NCBI RefSeq assembly: GCF_045310695.1
Contig: NZ_JBJIAA010000020.1
Span: forward strand, 1-64,000
Reading direction: 5' to 3'
DNA length: 64,000 nt
DNA from: Clostridium_S neuense
GTDB taxonomy: Bacteria > Bacillota > Clostridia > Clostridiales > Clostridiaceae
The notes under the pieces are model-generated. The model searched no databases, was not told where the DNA came from, and saw only the letters and a program-made list of their open reading frames with translations. The first letter of the stretch is position 1; every line of letters starts with the position of its first letter. The position numbers were made by a program, and so were the translations under genes. This document shows positions 17,956 through 26,050 of this stretch, piece by piece.

Positions 17956-19194
17956 TTAATCATTATACTTCTTAAAAATAAGCATAGCATTATGACCACC
18001 AAAACCCATAGAATTAGAAAGAGCATAATTTACTTCTGCCTCTCTACCTTGGTTTGGTACATAATCAAGATCACATTCTTCGTCTTTTTCCCTATATCCT
18101 ATTGTAGGTGGTATAAAGTTATCTTGAATTGCCTTTACACATATTACAGCTTCAATTGCTCCTGCTGCTCCAAGCAAATGCCCTGTCATTGATTTTGTTG
18201 AACTTATAGGAATGTTGTATGCATGTTCTCCAAAGGCAGCTTTTATTGCAGCTGTTTCACATTTATCATTATACTGTGTTCCTGTTCCATGCGCATTTAT
18301 ATATGATACTTCTGTTTTATCTATATTAGCTTCTTCTAATGCAAGCTTCATAGCTCTAGCTGCTCCTTCACCGCCTGGTGCTGGCGAAGTTATATGATAA
18401 GCATCTCCAGTTGCTCCATAGCCTACTACCTCAGCATAAATCTTAGCTCCTCTTTTTAAAGCATGCTCAAGCTCTTCAAGAATTACTACTGCTGAACCTT
18501 CTCCCATTATAAAGCCGTTTCTTTCCTTATCAAAAGGAATAGATGCTCTTAATGGATCTGTACTTTTATTTAAAGTTGTAGATGCAATAAAACCTGCTAC
18601 AGATAGAGGTGTTATTCCAGCTTCACTTCCCCCTGAAATCATTACATCTGCATAACCATATTTTATGTTTCTATAAGATTCTCCTATAGCATTGTTACCA
18701 GAAGCACAAGCTGTAACTATAGTTGTGCAAATACCCTTAGCTCCATACTTTATTGCAACATTACCAGCTGCCATGTTTGCTATAATCATAGGTATTACCA
18801 TTGGAGAAACTCTATTAGGTCCCTTTTCCATAAGCTTTGTATGTTGCTCTTCTATAGTGCTTATTCCGCCTATACCAGAACCTAAAATAACGCCAAGTCT
18901 TTCTTTATCTAAAGCTTCTATATCTAATTTTGAATCTTCCATAGCCTGACTTGCCGCTGCCAAAGCAAATTGACAAAATCTATCAGTTCTTTTTGTTTCT
19001 TTCTTTTCCATGTAATCTTCTGGATTAAAATCTTTAACCTCTGCTGCAAGCTTTGCTTTAAAATCCGATGTATCAAAAGCTTTTATAAAATCTATTCCAC
19101 ATTTACCATGTTTAATTGAATCCCAAAATGTATTTACATCATTGCCAACAGGTGTTATAGCACCAAGACCTGTTATTACAACTCTTCTATTCAT
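17956..19194 (-). CDS. fabF: 3-oxoacyl-ACP synthase II
   Basis: 412 aa condensing enzyme that extends acyl-ACP with malonyl-ACP. Catalytic triad of the KAS I/II type: Cys in TACASGNNAIGE, His in NAHGTGTQYND, His in SMTGHLLGAAGAIE. C-terminal SNSMGFGGHNAMLIF is standard. The start MNRRVVITG is preferred over a GTG four codons earlier. It follows fabG by 29 bp. Confidence 0.95.
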   Translation of the reverse strand: MNRRVVITGLGAITPVGNDVNTFWDSIKHGKCGIDFIKAFDTSDFKAKLAAEVKDFNPEDYMEKKETKRTDRFCQFALAAASQAMEDSKLDIEALDKERLGVILGSGIGGISTIEEQHTKLMEKGPNRVSPMVIPMIIANMAAGNVAIKYGAKGICTTIVTACASGNNAIGESYRNIKYGYADVMISGGSEAGITPLSVAGFIASTTLNKSTDPLRASIPFDKERNGFIMGEGSAVVILEELEHALKRGAKIYAEVVGYGATGDAYHITSPAPGGEGAARAMKLALEEANIDKTEVSYINAHGTGTQYNDKCETAAIKAAFGEHAYNIPISSTKSMTGHLLGAAGAIEAVICVKAIQDNFIPPTIGYREKDEECDLDYVPNQGREAEVNYALSNSMGFGGHNAMLIFKKYND

Positions 19195-19223
19195 ATTTAC
19201 ACCCACTTTTCTCTCTATTTTAT

Positions 19224-19973
19224 CTACATTACCATGCCGCCGTCAACTTGAATAACTTGACCTGTTATATATGAAGCTAAATCAGAAGCTAAAAATACAA
19301 CTGCATTTGCAACATCATCTACTTCTCCTGCTCTCTTTAATGGCACAGTTCCCAAAATAGCTTCCTTTTGTTTATCTGAAAGTTCATCTGACATATCGGT
19401 TTTTATAAAACCTGGTGCTATAGCATTAACAGTAATACCTCTGCTTCCAAGCTCTTTTGCTAAAGATTTTGTCATTCCTAAAATTCCTGCTTTAGCCGCA
19501 CAATAATTTATTTGACCAGGGTTTCCAACTATACCTACTACAGAAGAAATATTTATTATTTTTCCACCCTTATTTCTGAACATCATCGGACTTGCATGCC
19601 TTATACAGTTAAAAGCTCCTTTAAGATTTACATTTATAACATCATCAAAATCTTTTTCCTTCATTCTCATTGCAAGGCCGTCTCTTGTTATTCCCGCATT
19701 ATTGACAAGAATGTCTACCTTGCCAAACTCAGCCTTTGCTTTTTTCATTATTTCTTCCGCTTCTTCAAACTTGCTTACATCTGCTTTTACTGAAATAGCC
19801 TTTACTCCTTTGGCCTCTATTTCTTTTATTAGTTCTTCTGTTTCTTTTTCACTGCTTCTATAATTTAAAACCAAATTAGCACCTTCATCTGCTAATTTAA
19901 GTGCTATTGTTCTTCCTATTCCTCTTCCAGCACCAGTTACCACTGCAATTTTACCTAAAAGTAACTTTTCCAT
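19224..19973 (-). CDS. fabG: 3-oxoacyl-ACP reductase
   Basis: 249 aa short-chain dehydrogenase using NADPH. Cofactor loop TGAGRGIGR, NNAG in LVNNAGITRDGLAMRM, the Ser of ISSVVGIVGN and the Tyr/Lys pair in NYCAAKAG. ATG at 19973 is placed by GGAGGG; it lies 11 bp after the fabD stop, so earlier in-frame codons are within fabD and unlikely. Confidence 0.95.
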   Translation of the reverse strand: MEKLLLGKIAVVTGAGRGIGRTIALKLADEGANLVLNYRSSEKETEELIKEIEAKGVKAISVKADVSKFEEAEEIMKKAKAEFGKVDILVNNAGITRDGLAMRMKEKDFDDVINVNLKGAFNCIRHASPMMFRNKGGKIINISSVVGIVGNPGQINYCAAKAGILGMTKSLAKELGSRGITVNAIAPGFIKTDMSDELSDKQKEAILGTVPLKRAGEVDDVANAVVFLASDLASYITGQVIQVDGGMVM

Positions 19974-19984
19974 AATACCCTCCA

Positions 19985-20908
19985 TCAAATTTTTAATTTA
20001 TCTAGGCCTTCTACATCTTCAACATTAAAGGCTTTTACACTTCTATCTATTTTCTTTATAAACATAGTTAAGGTTTTTCCAGGTCCAAGTTCGATGAATG
20101 TATCTACACCGTCCGCTATCATTCTTCTTACAGTATCTTCCCAAAAAACAGAACTCATAACCTGCTTTCTTAAAAGTTCCTTTACATCACTTTCACTTTT
20201 TATATAATCACCTGTAACATTTGTTATTATAGGCACCTTCATTTTACCTATAGATATGTCTTCAAGCTCATGAGCTAATTTTTCTGCTGCTGGTTTAAGC
20301 ATAGATGTATGGAAAGGTCCACTTACAGAAAGCATGACAACCTTTCTAGCACCTTTTTCCTTTAGCTTCTCTGCTGCCACCTCCACAGCTTTAACTTCTC
20401 CTGCTATTACTATTTGTCCTGGGCAATTATAATTTGCTATTTCAACTGTTCCAAGATTAGAACATTGGTCTAAAACCTCTTTTATGACTTCTCTATCAAG
20501 CCCTAAAACTGCTGCCATGGCTCCTTCTCCCTGTGGAACAGCCTCCTGCATATATTTTCCCCTTTTTTTAACAAGTTTAATCGCCTTTTCAAAGTCAAAA
20601 GTTCCACTGCAAACATGAGCTGTATATTCACCTAAACTTAACCCAGCCACAACATCAGGGTGTATTCCTTTTTCCATAACAGCTGCCATAGCTGCTGCGC
20701 TCACCGCTAAAATTGCTGGCTGAGTATTTTCAGTTTTATCAAGTTCCTCTTTACTTCCTTCAAAACACAAATCACTTATTTTAAATTGAAGTGCTTCATC
20801 TGCCCTTTTAAATATATCCTTACAACAGTCAAATTCATCATAAAGCTTTTTTCCCATTCCAACATACTGTGCACCTTGACCGGCAAAAACAAATGCTATT
20901 TTACCCAA
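19985..20908 (-). CDS. fabD: Malonyl-CoA:ACP transacylase
   Basis: 307 aa. Loads malonyl onto ACP. FVFAGQGAQYVGMG at the start, the nucleophile Ser in AGLSLGEYTA (GHSLG in most homologues, here GLSLG), and His in SGPFHTSMLKPA. The start codon is TTG, with GGATGTGA upstream. It follows fabK by 6 bp. Confidence 0.95.
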   Translation of the reverse strand: MGKIAFVFAGQGAQYVGMGKKLYDEFDCCKDIFKRADEALQFKISDLCFEGSKEELDKTENTQPAILAVSAAAMAAVMEKGIHPDVVAGLSLGEYTAHVCSGTFDFEKAIKLVKKRGKYMQEAVPQGEGAMAAVLGLDREVIKEVLDQCSNLGTVEIANYNCPGQIVIAGEVKAVEVAAEKLKEKGARKVVMLSVSGPFHTSMLKPAAEKLAHELEDISIGKMKVPIITNVTGDYIKSESDVKELLRKQVMSSVFWEDTVRRMIADGVDTFIELGPGKTLTMFIKKIDRSVKAFNVEDVEGLDKLKI

Positions 20909-20914
20909 GCTAAT

Positions 20915-21853
20915 TCACATCCTTTTACTAATTCCAGTTTCAACTTCTTTTGCTTCAAAGAACATCTCTTTGATTATCTCGCTGCAAGTTTGTTCTTTAT
21001 TTACAAGCCCTGCAATCTGTCCTGCCATAACAGAACCATTATCAACATCTCCGTCTCTTACAGCCTTTGGTAGTGCTCCTCTTCCTAAGTTTTCGAATTC
21101 TTCTGGAGTTCCACCATTCTTTTCTAAAAGTTGAAATTGCCTTACAAGCTTATTTCTCAAAACTCTAACTGGATGTCCTGTTGGCCTTCCTGTAACATGA
21201 GTATCTATATCCTTTGCTTTCAAGACTTTATTCTTATAATTTTGATGAACAGTACATTCCTTTGCAACTAAAAATCTAGTTCCAACTTGAACCCCAACTG
21301 CTCCTAATGCCAATGCTGCAATCACTCCTCTTCCGTCTCCTATACCTCCTGCTGCAACAACAGGTATATTTACAGCATCAACAACCTGTGGAACGAGTGC
21401 CATAGTAGTTAGTTCTCCAACATGACCTCCAGATTCACAACCTTCAGCAATAACTGCATCTACACCGCATCTTTCCATTCTTTTAGCAAGTGCCACTGAT
21501 GCTACAACTGGTATAACCTTTATGTTATATTCTTTCCACATTTCTATATACTTTCCTGGATTGCCTGCTCCTGTAGTTACAACTTTTACGCCTTCCTCAC
21601 ATACCATTTTTGCAACTTCATCGGCATTATCACTTAAAAGCATTATATTTACACCAAAAGGCTTATCAGTTAATTCCTTAGCCCTTCTTATTTGTTCTCT
21701 TACATAATCTGTAGGTGCATTTGCAGCCGCTATAATTCCAAGCCCTCCTGCATTTGATACTGCTGAAGCAAGAGAACTGTCTGCTACCCAAGCCATACCA
21801 CCTTGTATTATAGGGTATTCTATTCCAACCATGTCACACAATACTGAATTCAA
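20915..21853 (-). CDS. fabK: FMN-dependent enoyl-ACP reductase
   Basis: 312 aa. Final reduction step of the elongation cycle; FabK is the triclosan-insensitive flavin enzyme used instead of FabI, and no FabI is seen. TIM-barrel of the nitronate-monooxygenase/FabK family: PIIQGGMAWVADSSLASAVSNAGGLGIIA, AEGCESGGHVGELTT, PVVAAGGIGDGRG and GAVGVQVGTRFLVAKEC. Start is TTG at 21853, seven bases after GGGAGGG; the longer frame runs into an unlinked upstream peptide. A related but distinct protein begins the operon. Confidence 0.93.
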   Translation of the reverse strand: MNSVLCDMVGIEYPIIQGGMAWVADSSLASAVSNAGGLGIIAAANAPTDYVREQIRRAKELTDKPFGVNIMLLSDNADEVAKMVCEEGVKVVTTGAGNPGKYIEMWKEYNIKVIPVVASVALAKRMERCGVDAVIAEGCESGGHVGELTTMALVPQVVDAVNIPVVAAGGIGDGRGVIAALALGAVGVQVGTRFLVAKECTVHQNYKNKVLKAKDIDTHVTGRPTGHPVRVLRNKLVRQFQLLEKNGGTPEEFENLGRGALPKAVRDGDVDNGSVMAGQIAGLVNKEQTCSEIIKEMFFEAKEVETGISKRM

Positions 21854-22046
21854 ATTAATTCCCTCCCACTTGGTCAGAGTACAGTTGACAAAGCACATTT
21901 AAGAAGAATTTTTCTGTTATAAGCAAAAATCACTTAAATAATTTAATTAAAGATTTATCCTCCATTATAAGAATAAATCAACTTTCGCTGCTCTTTGTCC
22001 TCTTCCTCTGTCCTCTTGTTCTTTTAACATTGCTTGCAAAACCTTA

Positions 22047-22078
22047 AAGATAAACCATTTCAAGGTGGTTTATCTTTA
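22047..22078 (-). other. Intercistronic hairpin between acpP and fabK
   Basis: AAAGATAAACCA pairs perfectly with TGGTTTATCTTT around an eight-base loop, without a good T run. The 265-bp gap between acpP and the fabK start is by far the largest in the operon and also holds a purine-rich stretch (21993-22036). Could be a partial attenuator or RNA processing site that sets the high acpP level; inference. Confidence 0.6.
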
Positions 22079-22118
22079 ATAACCGCATTCTAAAAATTTC
22101 TACTGTATAAAATACTTA

Positions 22119-22349
22119 TTATTCCTTACCAGTCTTTGCTTGAATAAATTTTACTGCATCCCCAATAGTATTTATATCATCAGTGTCCTCTATTTGAATA
22201 TTAAATTCATCCTCAAGCTCCATAATTATCTGAAATAAGTCCAATGAATCAGCGTTTAAATCCTCTTGAAAAGATGTTTCCATAGTAAGTGTTGCTGAAT
22301 CTACTCCTAATTGTTCTGCTGTTATTGATTTAATTTTTTCAAATATCAT
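22119..22349 (-). CDS. acpP: Acyl carrier protein
   Basis: 76 aa, acidic. The phosphopantetheine Ser is Ser35 in LNADSLDLFQIIMELE (the usual DSLD motif). ATG follows GGAGG. Located between fabH and fabK, with a long 3' spacer containing a hairpin. Confidence 0.96.
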   Translation of the reverse strand: MIFEKIKSITAEQLGVDSATLTMETSFQEDLNADSLDLFQIIMELEDEFNIQIEDTDDINTIGDAVKFIQAKTGKE

Positions 22350-22386
22350 AATTTTTCCTCCTAAATTATAAGTCTTATTTTAATTT

Positions 22387-23364
22387 TTAAATTGTCCATT
22401 TAACCAATACTGAACCCCAGGTAAGTCCTCCACCAAAGCCTATAAATATAACTTTATTTCCTCTTTTTAAAAGACCTTGTTTATTCATTTCATCTAAGGC
22501 AATCGGAATAGTTGCTCCTGATGTATTGCCATATTTATTTAAGTTTATAAAGAACTTACTCATATCTATTTTTAATTTTTTAGCTACAAATTCTATTATT
22601 CTTATATTTGCCTGATGTGGAATGATATAATCAATATCCTCAATATTGCTTTGAGCTGCTTCAAGCACCTTTTCAATTGAATCAACCATTACTTTTACAG
22701 CAAATCTAAAAACCTCTTTACCATTCATAGTAATTTTATCTTTTACATCTAAACTTTCAAGCATAAATGGATTCTTATTCTGAGCTGCGAAACAACGCAA
22801 AAATTCTCTTCCGTTTATTCCATCAGAAGCCATATAAGTATTCATTATTCCTTCTTCTCCAGCTCTCAAAACGGCTGCCCCTGCGCCATCTCCAAAAAGA
22901 ACACAAGTATTTCTATCCTTCCAATCCATTATTTTAGATAAAACTTCTGCTCCTATAACAAGTGCAGTTTTATATACTCCTGTTTTTATATATTGAGCAG
23001 CTGTATTAAGTGCAAATATAAATCCTGTACATGCAGCACTTATATCAAAGCATGCAGCATTAGATGCTCCTATTAATCCCTGAACGATACACGCCGTAGA
23101 TGGTACATAGGAATCAGGACTAGTTGTTGCAACTATTATAAGCTCTATATCTTTAGCCTCCAGTTTAGAATCTTTCAATGCTTCTAGTGCTGCTTTTGCA
23201 GCTAAATCGGAGGTATTTTCACCTAAAGAAATTCTTCTTTCACTTATACCCGTTCTTGTTGATATCCATTCATCACTAGTTTCGACTATTGTAGATAATT
23301 CGTCATTTGTAACTATTCTTTCTGGAACACAACTTCCTGTTCCTATAATCTCAACATTTTTCAC
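22387..23364 (-). CDS. fabH: 3-oxoacyl-ACP synthase III
   Basis: 325 aa. Starts chains by condensing acyl-CoA with malonyl-ACP. Cys nucleophile in AACTGFIFALNTAAQYI, His in IIPHQANIRIIEF, Asn in NKYGNTSGATIPIAL. GTG start, overlapping the regulatory gene's end closely (4-bp gap), so probably translated in step with fabT. Confidence 0.95.
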   Translation of the reverse strand: MKNVEIIGTGSCVPERIVTNDELSTIVETSDEWISTRTGISERRISLGENTSDLAAKAALEALKDSKLEAKDIELIIVATTSPDSYVPSTACIVQGLIGASNAACFDISAACTGFIFALNTAAQYIKTGVYKTALVIGAEVLSKIMDWKDRNTCVLFGDGAGAAVLRAGEEGIMNTYMASDGINGREFLRCFAAQNKNPFMLESLDVKDKITMNGKEVFRFAVKVMVDSIEKVLEAAQSNIEDIDYIIPHQANIRIIEFVAKKLKIDMSKFFINLNKYGNTSGATIPIALDEMNKQGLLKRGNKVIFIGFGGGLTWGSVLVKWTI

Positions 23365-23368
23365 TTTA

Positions 23369-23836
23369 TCAGCCCTTTTTTATATTGTATTTTGATCTAA
23401 AGAACTCATTTAATTTTTCAAGTGCAGAAACAAGCACCTGTTCTTCATCTTCATTAAGTCCCTCAATAGTGGATTTAACCATATCTGAATGGAACTTTTT
23501 ATGAATTCTATAAGCTAATTTTCCCTTTCTGGTGAGTGCTATTTTCACAACTCTTCTATCTTTATCCCATCTCTGTCGTTCAACATACTGCTTTTTCACA
23601 AGGTTGCTTATTGCAATCGTAAGCGTTCCAACTGTTATTCCAAGATCGCTCGCTACCTCAGACATAGTCCTAGGCACATACATACCTATAGCTTCTATTG
23701 TGTGTATTTCTGTAATGGAAATATCGTTAAATGCACCTTCTTTAAGTGCTGTTTGCTCTATAGTTAAAATATCATTAAAAAGATCCACTAAAACCTCATT
23801 AATAATACTGATTGTTTTCTTCACATTTATCACCAT
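23369..23836 (-). CDS. fabT: MarR-family regulator of fatty acid synthesis (FabT-like)
   Basis: 155 aa winged-helix protein. MarR core with MSEVASDLGITVGTLTIAISNLVKKQYVERQRWDKDRRVVKIALTRKG, showing the recognition helix and the DxR wing. Being second in the fab operon next to fabH is the FabT arrangement of lactobacilli and clostridia, where FabT with acyl-ACP represses fab genes. Matching dyads lie at the operon promoter (25058-25084). The ATG at 23836 is given; a GTG four codons on has GGTGAT upstream and may be the real start. Confidence 0.88.
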   Translation of the reverse strand: MVINVKKTISIINEVLVDLFNDILTIEQTALKEGAFNDISITEIHTIEAIGMYVPRTMSEVASDLGITVGTLTIAISNLVKKQYVERQRWDKDRRVVKIALTRKGKLAYRIHKKFHSDMVKSTIEGLNEDEEQVLVSALEKLNEFFRSKYNIKKG

Positions 23837-23856
23837 TTCATTCCAATTATCATGTT

Positions 23857-24930
23857 CTATAAATTTTTTTCAGCATCATCTACAAGCTCTTTCATCAGTT
23901 CTGAAACTTTTACAATTTTATTGATTTTATAAGATTTAGCTCCTGTGAATACAAGTGCTTCATCAATATCCCCTTCAACAGCATTTATAAGTGCTTTTGA
24001 TATACAATACGGAGTATTTTTAGGATTACATGGTTTTAAGCAATTATAGCACTTCTTAATTGCCACACCCTCATCATGAACATTCTGTATAAAGTTATTA
24101 TTCAAAGCTCTTCCTGGCATGCCAACCGGGCTTTTAACTATTTTTATATCACTTTCCTTAGCATCTACAATAGACATTTTATATTTTATATCAGCATCAC
24201 ATTCTTCTGTTGCTATAAATCTGGTTGCTATTTGTACTCCTGACGCTCCAAGCTTTATATATTCAGCAATTTCCTTTCCTTCTGAAATTCCACCACCACA
24301 TATAACAGGAATCTTCTTTCCATACTTTTCTTCAAATGGCTTTACTACTTCAATGACCTCCAAAAGTATTTCTGAAAGTTTTCTCTTCTTACCTTCCTCA
24401 AGTTCCGCTGGTTTAAATCCCAAGTGTCCTCCTGCATCTGGTCCTTCAACCACAACTAAATCTGGTATTCTTTTATGGTGCTTATCCCAAAGCTTACATA
24501 TTACAGATGCTGCTTTACCTGATGATGCTATTGGAGCTATTTTTACATTACTTCCTTCAACTAGCTTAGGCAGCATAGTTGGAAGACCTGCCCCTGAAAC
24601 AATCATATCTACCTTTTCATCTACAGCAGCTTTTACAAGTTCATCATAATGACTTAATGCAACCATAAGATTGACAGCGATTATTCCATTTGGACTAATT
24701 TCTCTCGCTCTTCTTATATGCTTCTTTAATGCTCTTACATTTGCTTCTAATGTATTAGTTTCAAAATCAGGTTCATCAAATCCAATTTGAACTCCCGATA
24801 TAGTTCCTATTCCCCCACAATTTGCCACTGCCCCTGCTAAGCTTGAGCGTGAAATGCCAACACCCATTCCACCTTGTACTATAGGAACTTCAGCTTTTAA
24901 TTCTCCAATTAATAAAGGAGGCAATTTCAT
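23857..24930 (-). CDS. Nitronate monooxygenase / FabK-like flavoprotein
   Basis: 357 aa FMN-binding TIM-barrel protein related to 2-nitropropane dioxygenases and to FabK. IVQGGMGVGISRSSLAGAVANCGGIGTIS at the N-terminus; VVEGPDAGGHLGFKP with the His; PVICGGGISEGKEIAEYIKLGASGVQIATRF. A Cys-rich stretch near the end, KCYNCLKPCNPKNTPYC, is absent from the FabK in this operon. It is the first gene after the FabT-controlled promoter, 20 bp before fabT. Role in lipid synthesis unproven: it could be a second enoyl reductase, a nitronate detoxifier, or something else. Confidence 0.85.
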   Translation of the reverse strand: MKLPPLLIGELKAEVPIVQGGMGVGISRSSLAGAVANCGGIGTISGVQIGFDEPDFETNTLEANVRALKKHIRRAREISPNGIIAVNLMVALSHYDELVKAAVDEKVDMIVSGAGLPTMLPKLVEGSNVKIAPIASSGKAASVICKLWDKHHKRIPDLVVVEGPDAGGHLGFKPAELEEGKKRKLSEILLEVIEVVKPFEEKYGKKIPVICGGGISEGKEIAEYIKLGASGVQIATRFIATEECDADIKYKMSIVDAKESDIKIVKSPVGMPGRALNNNFIQNVHDEGVAIKKCYNCLKPCNPKNTPYCISKALINAVEGDIDEALVFTGAKSYKINKIVKVSELMKELVDDAEKNL

Positions 24931-25057
24931 TTTTATCTCTCCCTCTTAAATAGCTACCATATCAAAACTTAATTGCACATGTTTTAAAACGCTGTATTCA
25001 AAGCATGTCAATCTATTTACATTCTGAAAGTTAAGTTGGCAACACTATATTTTATAT

Positions 25058-25112
25058 TGACAATCAAATATTTTGATAATCAAAGTATATACAAAAAGAA
25101 TATTAGTGTCAA
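25058..25112 (-). promoter_or_regulatory. Promoter and FabT-like operators of the fab operon
   Basis: Minus strand: -35 TTGACA (25107-25112), 17-bp spacer, -10 TATACT (25084-25089). Directly behind lies TTTGATTATCAAA, a perfect dyad (25072-25084), then TATTTGATTGTCA (25058-25070), a second imperfect copy. Both resemble the FabT box (TTTGATTATCAAA core). The -35 lies in the loop of a 12-bp-stem palindrome at 25096-25123. Confidence 0.82.
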
Positions 25113-25123
25113 CTAATATTCTT
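25096..25123 (-). terminator. Terminator of the PTS/frl operon, overlapping the fab promoter
   Basis: Perfect 12-bp stem AAGAATATTAGT/ACTAATATTCTT with a four-base loop, followed on the minus strand by TTTTT. The loop and the adjoining stem base contain the -35 of the fab promoter. Confidence 0.65.
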
Positions 25124-25167
25124 TCCAAATTATATTAATAATGTGTAACATTTAACTTACAGTTTTT

Positions 25168-26004
25168 TTATCTTTTACTCAGTTCAACAAGATAAGACAT
25201 ATTATTTTTATCAGCTAATTGTGGATTATTATAATATTTTTCATGAGTAATTTCAAGTGAAAAGTATCCTCTATAATGATTTTCATTAAAATCTTGTAAA
25301 TATTCCTCTATAGGCAAATTACCTTCCCCAAGAACTAAATGACCCTTTGGTGTACCATCTACGAAATGAACGTGCGCTATTTTATCCCCAAATGCTTCAT
25401 AAAATTTCCTTACACTTTCACCAGCACATGCCATAGCTCCTGTATCTATTGTGATTTTCAAATTAGGATGATTAACCATCTTCATATATTCTTTTAAGGT
25501 TGGTATATTATACACTATATGTGATTCATCGTATCTTAAAGTTTCTATTACAATAGTAACACCCTTTTCACTAGCAAATTCACATATATTTTGCACCATA
25601 TCTGCCGAACGCTTTCTAGCTTCCTCCAAATTTTCTGAATAAAATGCCCATCCAGATGTAACAAGCACTTTATTGCATTCAAGTTCATTTGCTGCACGAA
25701 CTGCATTTTTAAAATAATTTAGAGTTTTTTCTTTAAGATGTGGAAAACTTGTAGCTATATTATATGGCTTAGGGTTATTCTGCTCTGGAGTTATACATAT
25801 TATTTTCAAATTATGTTTTTTAGACTTCTCTTTAATTTCTTTAGTGTTTTGATATAAATTGTAGTCTAAGAAAAAATGAGAATTGAAAGTCCAGAGTTCT
25901 GCATTCTTAATATTTAGCTTCTCAAGTGAAGAAAAATAGTCATCAATGGTATAAAAGCTGTAATGAGTGTTCATTCCAGAAATTCTATTAAGATCTATAT
26001 TCAT
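25168..26004 (-). CDS. FrlC-like sugar-amine 3-epimerase (TIM barrel)
   Basis: 278 aa, xylose-isomerase/AP-endonuclease-2-type TIM barrel. The segments CITPEQNNPKPYNIAT, IETLRYDESHIV, ITIDTGAMACAGE, HVHFVDGTPKGHLVLGEG and GYFSLEITHEKYYNNP match, by memory, the order and spacing of E. coli FrlC (fructoselysine 3-epimerase, 276 aa). Metal ligands are expected at the Glu of VIETL, the Asp of TIDTG, the His of HFVDG and the Glu of SLEIT. Last gene of the PTS operon, after the SIS deglycase. A generic sugar isomerase is the alternative. Confidence 0.78.
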   Translation of the reverse strand: MNIDLNRISGMNTHYSFYTIDDYFSSLEKLNIKNAELWTFNSHFFLDYNLYQNTKEIKEKSKKHNLKIICITPEQNNPKPYNIATSFPHLKEKTLNYFKNAVRAANELECNKVLVTSGWAFYSENLEEARKRSADMVQNICEFASEKGVTIVIETLRYDESHIVYNIPTLKEYMKMVNHPNLKITIDTGAMACAGESVRKFYEAFGDKIAHVHFVDGTPKGHLVLGEGNLPIEEYLQDFNENHYRGYFSLEITHEKYYNNPQLADKNNMSYLVELSKR

Positions 26005-26050
26005 TTACTTCTCCTTTAAACATAAGTATCTTAAATTGTACTTAATCTAA

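Noticed and set aside
20786..21073. 95-aa plus-strand open frame over fabD/fabK
   Set aside because: Cys/Phe-rich shadow of two clear enzyme genes, without a ribosome site.
24119..24649. 176-aa plus-strand open frame opposite the nitronate monooxygenase-like gene
   Set aside because: Antisense shadow rich in Ser/Pro/Thr; the minus-strand frame has clear family motifs.
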